Assembly (NCBI GenBank): GCA_024227995.1
Contig: CP100465.1
Coordinates: forward strand, 496,001-560,000
Length of the DNA: 64,000 nucleotides
DNA from: Halomicrococcus gelatinilyticus
Lineage (GTDB): Archaea > Halobacteriota > Halobacteria > Halobacteriales > Haladaptataceae
Direction of reading: 5' to 3'
Position 1 is the stretch's first letter; the number at the start of each line of letters is the position of its first letter. The position numbers were made by a program, and so were the translations under genes. The notes under the pieces were generated by a model that saw only the letters and a list, made by a program, of their open reading frames with translations, did not search any database and had not been told where the DNA came from. Of the stretch, positions 59,883 to 64,000 are shown piece after piece.

Positions 59883-61130
59883 TCAGAACGTCGTGACGTC
59901 GCCCTCGATGGCCCGCTCGGTGATGGACGTCACGTTCGCCAGTTCCTCGTCGACGATGGCGACGACGTCGTCGCGGATGTCGTCGATGGCGACGCCGTCC
60001 TCGGTGACGACCTCGGCGTCGGCGACGTGGGGGCGGTCGATGGGGCGGCCGATCTGGCTGAGCAGGCGGATGCGCAGGTCGCGGATGCCGTCGACCTCGG
60101 CGACGACGGTCTCGGCGATCTCGGTGCTGAGCAGGTTGTAGATCTTCCCGATGTGGTTGACGGGGTTCTTGCCGGAGGTCGCCTCCATCGACATGGAGCG
60201 GTTCGGGGTGATGAGGCCGTTGGCGCGGTTACCGCGACCGACGGAGCCGTCGTCGCCCATCTCGGCGCTCGTCCCGGTCGTCGTGAGGTAGATGTTCTCC
60301 TCGGCGGGACCCTCGGTGTCGGCGGTGTTGACGTGGACGGTGACGTCGCGGTCGGTGTACTCCTCGGCGACGTCGCGGACGTACGCGCGGACGTCCTCGA
60401 CGATGGCGTCGTACTCCGCGCGGTCGTCGACGTACCGGTCGACCATCGCGGCGGCGACGGTCACGTCGATGCTGTCGCGCTCGCGCTTGCCCATGATCTT
60501 CACGTCCGGACCGAGCGCGGGGTTGTCGGCCGCGAACTCGGTGTTGAGGCGGCGCTCGGCGTTCAGGACGATCTGCTCGGTCTCGGTGAGCGGCGCGTGG
60601 CCGACGCCGAAGCTCGTGTCGTTGGACATCGGGACGCCGGCGGTCGCCCGCTGGTCGTCGCTTGCGGACGTCGGTCCGCCGTCACCGCCGAAGACCTCCT
60701 GGAGGTCGCCGCTGCCCTCGCCGAGCTTCACGTCGATGATGACGTCGCTGCCGACGTCGAGTTCGGGGACGTTCTCGTTGAGATAGCTACGGGCGGCGTC
60801 GAGCGCGATGGTCTCGGCGGGGATCTTCGTCCCCTCGTACTCCTTGGTCGCGCGGCCGACGATGAGGACGTAGATGGGTTCGATCATCTCGCCGCCCCCG
60901 AACGCGGGGTTCGCGCTCCCGGCGACGAGCTGCGTCTCGTCCGTGTTGTAGTGGAGGACCTTCCCGACGCGGTCGAGGTAGGCCTGCGAGAGCGCGCGGG
61001 AGACGCTCTCGGCGATGCCGTCGCTGATGGAGTCGGGGTGACCGATACCTTTCCGCTCGACGATCTCGATCTCCTGGTCTTCGACTGCCCGTCGCTGGAT
61101 GGGCTCTACCTGGATGTTCCGATCGGTCAT
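59883..61130 (-). CDS. mat: Archaeal S-adenosylmethionine synthetase
   Basis: The 415-aa archaeal-type MAT makes SAM from Met and ATP. Hallmarks are [18 protein letters not shown] near the N-terminus, [12 protein letters not shown], an [13 protein letters not shown] segment, and [15 protein letters not shown] with [12 protein letters not shown]. Length normal; no divergence in the catalytic segments. Monocistronic. Confidence 0.97.
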   Translation of the reverse strand: MTDRNIQVEPIQRRAVEDQEIEIVERKGIGHPDSISDGIAESVSRALSQAYLDRVGKVLHYNTDETQLVAGSANPAFGGGEMIEPIYVLIVGRATKEYEGTKIPAETIALDAARSYLNENVPELDVGSDVIIDVKLGEGSGDLQEVFGGDGGPTSASDDQRATAGVPMSNDTSFGVGHAPLTETEQIVLNAERRLNTEFAADNPALGPDVKIMGKRERDSIDVTVAAAMVDRYVDDRAEYDAIVEDVRAYVRDVAEEYTDRDVTVHVNTADTEGPAEENIYLTTTGTSAEMGDDGSVGRGNRANGLITPNRSMSMEATSGKNPVNHIGKIYNLLSTEIAETVVAEVDGIRDLRIRLLSQIGRPIDRPHVADAEVVTEDGVAIDDIRDDVVAIVDEELANVTSITERAIEGDVTTF

Positions 61131-61189
61131 TGTCGCACCTTTACGGCGGCGGAATCTATAACTTGCGGAAACGGTTTTCGGCCTCGTTA

Positions 61190-61756
61190 TTACTTGCCCG
61201 CATCATCGAGGCACAGCCCCAGGTAGGAGGTCCGGATCTGGTCGGCCGGGTCGAGACCCAGGTCCCGGAGGACGGCGTACGCTCCCTCACGGGCCTCCTC
61301 GACCCCCTCTTCTGCGGCCTCGATTTCGACCTCGACGAACTCGCCGAGTCCGTCGACGGTGTCGAGGGTCACGGTGTACCCGTCCAGTTCGTAGTACTCG
61401 CGTTCCTTCCGGACGGTCGCCGCGGGGTCGAACCCGAGCGCCTCGAAGACGCCGTGAGCGGCGTCGGCGTCCGCGACGGCGGTCTCGACCTCGCGGCGCG
61501 TCTTCGATTCGGCCTCGACCAGCGGGCCCTTGTACGTCACCACCTGCTCGGTGACGGTGTCGCTCTCGCCGTCCCCGGTCTCCCGGTGCTCCTCGCGCAA
61601 CCGAAGCGCCTCGTCGGTGTCGGCGAACTCGCGGTGCGGGGCGTCGAAGTACGTGTCTTCCTGGACGACAGTCGCCACGTGGCGGGCGTCCAGTCCGTCG
61701 AGTCGCTCCCGGACGGCGTCGTGGTCGGCGCGTACCTTCACCTCGACCTCGTACAT
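61190..61756 (-). CDS. CYTH-domain protein (CyaB / class IV adenylate cyclase-like)
   Basis: A 188-aa CYTH-fold protein. The family's ExExK motif is EVEVKV at residues 3-8, followed by QEDTYFDAP, EALRLRE, VVTYKGP, KTRREVE and TVTLDTVDGLGEFVEVEIE. CYTH tunnels bind triphosphates; archaeal members may be cyclases, triphosphatases or thiamine-triphosphate-like enzymes. Here the activity cannot be told. Confidence 0.88.
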   Translation of the reverse strand: MYEVEVKVRADHDAVRERLDGLDARHVATVVQEDTYFDAPHREFADTDEALRLREEHRETGDGESDTVTEQVVTYKGPLVEAESKTRREVETAVADADAAHGVFEALGFDPAATVRKEREYYELDGYTVTLDTVDGLGEFVEVEIEAAEEGVEEAREGAYAVLRDLGLDPADQIRTSYLGLCLDDAGK

Positions 61757-61949
61757 GTCCGAGCGCACGGGTGGGGGAGCAAAAAGCCCTCCGCGATTCG
61801 ACGGTCGCAGGTCGTTGGTTCCGGCTCCGGTGCGACGAGGAACGGTCCGACGGTCACCGGCGACGGTGAGACCGCACCCCGCGAAATCGTCAGACGGGCG
61901 TCTGACGCTCTCGGGAGCTTTATTACGCGCGGCTCGAAGATATACTGTC

Positions 61950-63074
61950 GTGTCGCTCCGCTCCGACCCACTTGACGAACTGTCGATCCCCGACGGGACC
62001 ACCGTCGAAGAGCACGACCTGGTCACCGACAGCGACGTCATCGTCGGTGCCCAGAGCACCGTCGAGTTCGGCGTGCGAGGCAACAACGTCATCGCGGGCG
62101 AGCGGGTTACGTTCGGCGGGCACATCGAGGCCGAAGAGGACTGTCGGCTCGACCTCTGGTCCGACGTGGACGGCGACGTGCTCGTCGGCCAGGACGCGTA
62201 CCTCGGCGAGCGCGTCCACGTCTCGGGACGGCTGATGGTCAGCGGCGACCTCGACATCGGCGACGACGTCGAGATCGACGAGGGGTTCGAGGCCAACGGC
62301 TGGATCGTCATCCGGAACCCGATGCCGACCATCGTCTTCCTGTTCGTCTACCTCTCCCAGCTGCTGCGCATCGGCGAGGAAGAGGCCGCCCGCAGTCTCG
62401 TCGACGAGATGCTCGACGGGAGCGAGGCCGACCCGGCTATCGTCCCCCGGAACGCCCACGTCAGCGACGACGCCTGGCGGGTCTCGACGCCGGCCACCAT
62501 CGGCGACGACTGCCGCCTGCACGGCAACGTCCGCGCCGAGGAGATCGACGTCGGAGCGAACAACGAGGTGTTCGGGAGCCTCCGCGCGCGCGGTGACATC
62601 GTCGTCGGCGAGGGAACGCGCATCCACGGCGACGTCACCACCCGGAACGGGACGGTCGTCCTGGAGGCGGACGCCGAAGTACTCGGCGACGTCTCCTGCG
62701 ACGACCTCCGGTTCCACGAGGACGCGACCGCCGACGGGACGATGCGCGCCAGCGGCGAGATGACGATGGTCCGGGCGGAGACGCGCAGACCGACCGACGA
62801 GGAGGCCGATGACGCCGACGAAGATGCCACTGCCGACGACGAGGACGCACCGGCCGACGACGCAGCGGTCGACGGGTCACCATCGGATGGACCGGACGAG
62901 CCAACCCCGGACGCGGACGGACAGTCGGCCGACGACGGGGCGGACGCCGGTGAGCGCGAGGACGACGCGACCGGTGACGGCGAGCGGACAGAGCCGACGG
63001 CGGACGCGTCGAGCGAGTCGGTCAGGACGGAGCGCAAGCGCAGGGACGGCCCGGGAACGACCTCCGGCGCATAG
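61950..63074 (+). CDS. Bactofilin-like polymer-forming protein with acidic tail
   Basis: The 374-aa protein from a GTG at 61950 is supported by a TTTATTA box 31 nt upstream. Residues ~20-125 and ~185-275 are repetitive beta-helix segments (VIVGAQSTVEFGVRGNNVIAGERV; RLHGNVRAEEIDVGANNEVFGSLRARG) of the bactofilin/polymer-forming type, separated by a hydrophobic stretch (PTIVFLFVYLSQLLRIG) and a helix. A ~100-residue Asp/Glu/Ala-rich tail with a basic end closes the protein. The family forms membrane-associated filaments in bacteria; the role here is inferred. Confidence 0.8.
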   Translation: MSLRSDPLDELSIPDGTTVEEHDLVTDSDVIVGAQSTVEFGVRGNNVIAGERVTFGGHIEAEEDCRLDLWSDVDGDVLVGQDAYLGERVHVSGRLMVSGDLDIGDDVEIDEGFEANGWIVIRNPMPTIVFLFVYLSQLLRIGEEEAARSLVDEMLDGSEADPAIVPRNAHVSDDAWRVSTPATIGDDCRLHGNVRAEEIDVGANNEVFGSLRARGDIVVGEGTRIHGDVTTRNGTVVLEADAEVLGDVSCDDLRFHEDATADGTMRASGEMTMVRAETRRPTDEEADDADEDATADDEDAPADDAAVDGSPSDGPDEPTPDADGQSADDGADAGEREDDATGDGERTEPTADASSESVRTERKRRDGPGTTSGA

Positions 63075-63251
63075 TTCGGGACGCTGACCCTTCTTCGACG
63101 AGCCAGTCCGGGAGCGACGGCTGCCGGTCGGACGCCAGAACGGCCGCAGTATGTCGAGACTCTGTTGATTTCCCGACACTATAATAAACGTTGCCAGCCA
63201 TGATACTCAGTGGCGCATGAAACAGAAACACATACATGGGACGTGGTATCG

Positions 63252-64000
63252 ATGCACTCCGTCGTGTTGACGAAGGGCGTCCCGGACTTCCGGGAGGGAC
63301 AGGTGTCGTTCGACGAGGACGGCCACCTCGAGCGCGGGAAGACGCCGACGGTGATGAACCCGAACGACGAGTTCGCGCTCGACGCGGCGCTGCAGGCGAA
63401 GGTCAAGCACGGCGGGACGGTCAGCGCGATGAGCATGGGGCCGCCCGGGTACGGCGACGTGCTCCGGGAGGCGATGTCGGTGTACGCCGACGACTGCTAT
63501 CTCCTCTCGGACCGGGAGATGGCGGCGGCGGACACGTGGGCGACCGCCATCACGCTCTCGGCCGGCATCGAGAAGCTGGGCGACCCGGACCTCATCTTCG
63601 CCGGCTTCAAGACCGCAGACGGGGAGACCGGCCAGACCGGGCCGCAGGCAGCGTGGTGTCTCGACCGACCCATCATCACGCACGTCATCGCCATGGAGAT
63701 AGACGAGGACGAACGGCGCGTCCGCGCGAAGCGCCTCGTCGAGGGCGACGTCGACGAGATCGAGACGGTCGAGGCACCCCTGCCGGCCTTCATCGTCACC
63801 GACCCGGAGTTCGAACCGTCCTACCGGACGGCCGAACACCGCCTCAAGCGCAAGCGGCTGAAGGCCGAGACCGAAGAGCGCGCCGAGGAGCACGAAGAGT
63901 ACATGACGACGTGGGACCACGAGGACCTGAACCTCGACCCGGACTACATCGGACTGGACGGCTCGCCGACCATCGTCTCCTCGGTCGACCCCATCCCGAA
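63252..64000 (+). CDS. Electron transfer flavoprotein beta subunit (3' end outside window)
   Basis: The first 249 codons of an ETF beta (FixA)-type protein: VLTKGVPDFREGQVSFDEDG, TPTVMNPNDEFALDAALQAK, VSAMSMGPPGYGDVLREAM, AGFKTADGETGQTGPQAAWCLD. It would pair with ETF alpha to pass electrons from acyl-CoA dehydrogenases to the respiratory chain; the alpha gene normally follows just beyond the window. Confidence 0.9.
   Translation, partial: MHSVVLTKGVPDFREGQVSFDEDGHLERGKTPTVMNPNDEFALDAALQAKVKHGGTVSAMSMGPPGYGDVLREAMSVYADDCYLLSDREMAAADTWATAITLSAGIEKLGDPDLIFAGFKTADGETGQTGPQAAWCLDRPIITHVIAMEIDEDERRVRAKRLVEGDVDEIETVEAPLPAFIVTDPEFEPSYRTAEHRLKRKRLKAETEERAEEHEEYMTTWDHEDLNLDPDYIGLDGSPTIVSSVDPIP

Overview
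The window is a chromosomal segment of a haloarchaeon (class Halobacteria). The evidence is high GC with strong G/C bias at third codon positions, very acidic proteins, many apparently leaderless starts with an A/T box about 25-31 nt upstream, and archaeal housekeeping genes: family B DNA polymerase, four-part RNase P, PAN and proteasome alpha, aIF2-beta, archaeal MAT, Mre11-Rad50, AglJ, DacZ and archaetidylserine decarboxylase. The genus cannot be fixed from this sequence. About 77 protein genes, one tRNA (Gln, anticodon TTG) and several non-coding elements are supported. No rRNA, insertion sequence, prophage, CRISPR array or recognisable defence system was seen.

Layout. 1-4.3 kb: AlaX-type tRNA editing protein (cut by the window edge), a metallophosphoesterase, then a poorly conserved stretch (damaged small membrane gene, lipoprotein, 306-aa orphan) ending at tRNA-Gln. 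4.4-8.96 kb: a five-gene leftward operon sufC-sufB-sufD-ferritin-like-sirR whose start carries a 14-bp palindrome resembling DtxR/IdeR iron operators. 9-18 kb: intein-free polB, a MinD-like ATPase, a RecA-fold protein without a P-loop lysine, then rnp3-methyltransferase-rnp2-psmA and, a little later, SBDS: an exosome-superoperon arrangement without exosome subunits. 18-28 kb: a glutaredoxin-thioredoxin reductase fusion, small regulators, cold-shock protein, aIF2-beta, a lone archaellin, a nitrilase, a tandem WHy/LEA protein, an NAD-kinase-like protein and a PhoU-like regulator. 29-37 kb: PAN, small haloarchaeal genes, HPP protein, rad50-mre11. 36.8-45 kb: aldehyde dehydrogenase plus acyl-reductase-like SDR, a sequon-rich secreted repeat protein, pyrB-pyrI, rnp4 and two glycosyltransferases. 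45-54 kb: HD hydrolase, a 26-codon leader-like ORF with a hairpin closing on its stop codon, PssD, AglJ, dacZ-mscS and purD. 54-64 kb: YyaL/DUF255 protein, thioredoxin-like protein, cysteine synthase, a large multi-hairpin non-coding element, thiI, MAT, a CYTH protein, a bactofilin-like protein and the start of ETF beta.

Connections. Iron-sulfur cluster assembly is packaged with an iron-storage-like protein and an iron-type repressor. PolB and Mre11 both end in PCNA-interaction (PIP-like) peptides. Three of the four archaeal RNase P proteins are here (rnp2, rnp3, rnp4). PAN and proteasome alpha form two parts of one protease. AglJ and PssD both feed S-layer/cell-surface maturation. DacZ and an MscS-like channel overlap by one base, pointing to osmotic signalling. 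The observations most worth a second look are the structured element at 58403-58594, the iron-box-like palindrome at 8946-8959, and the leader ORF/hairpin at 45992-46080.
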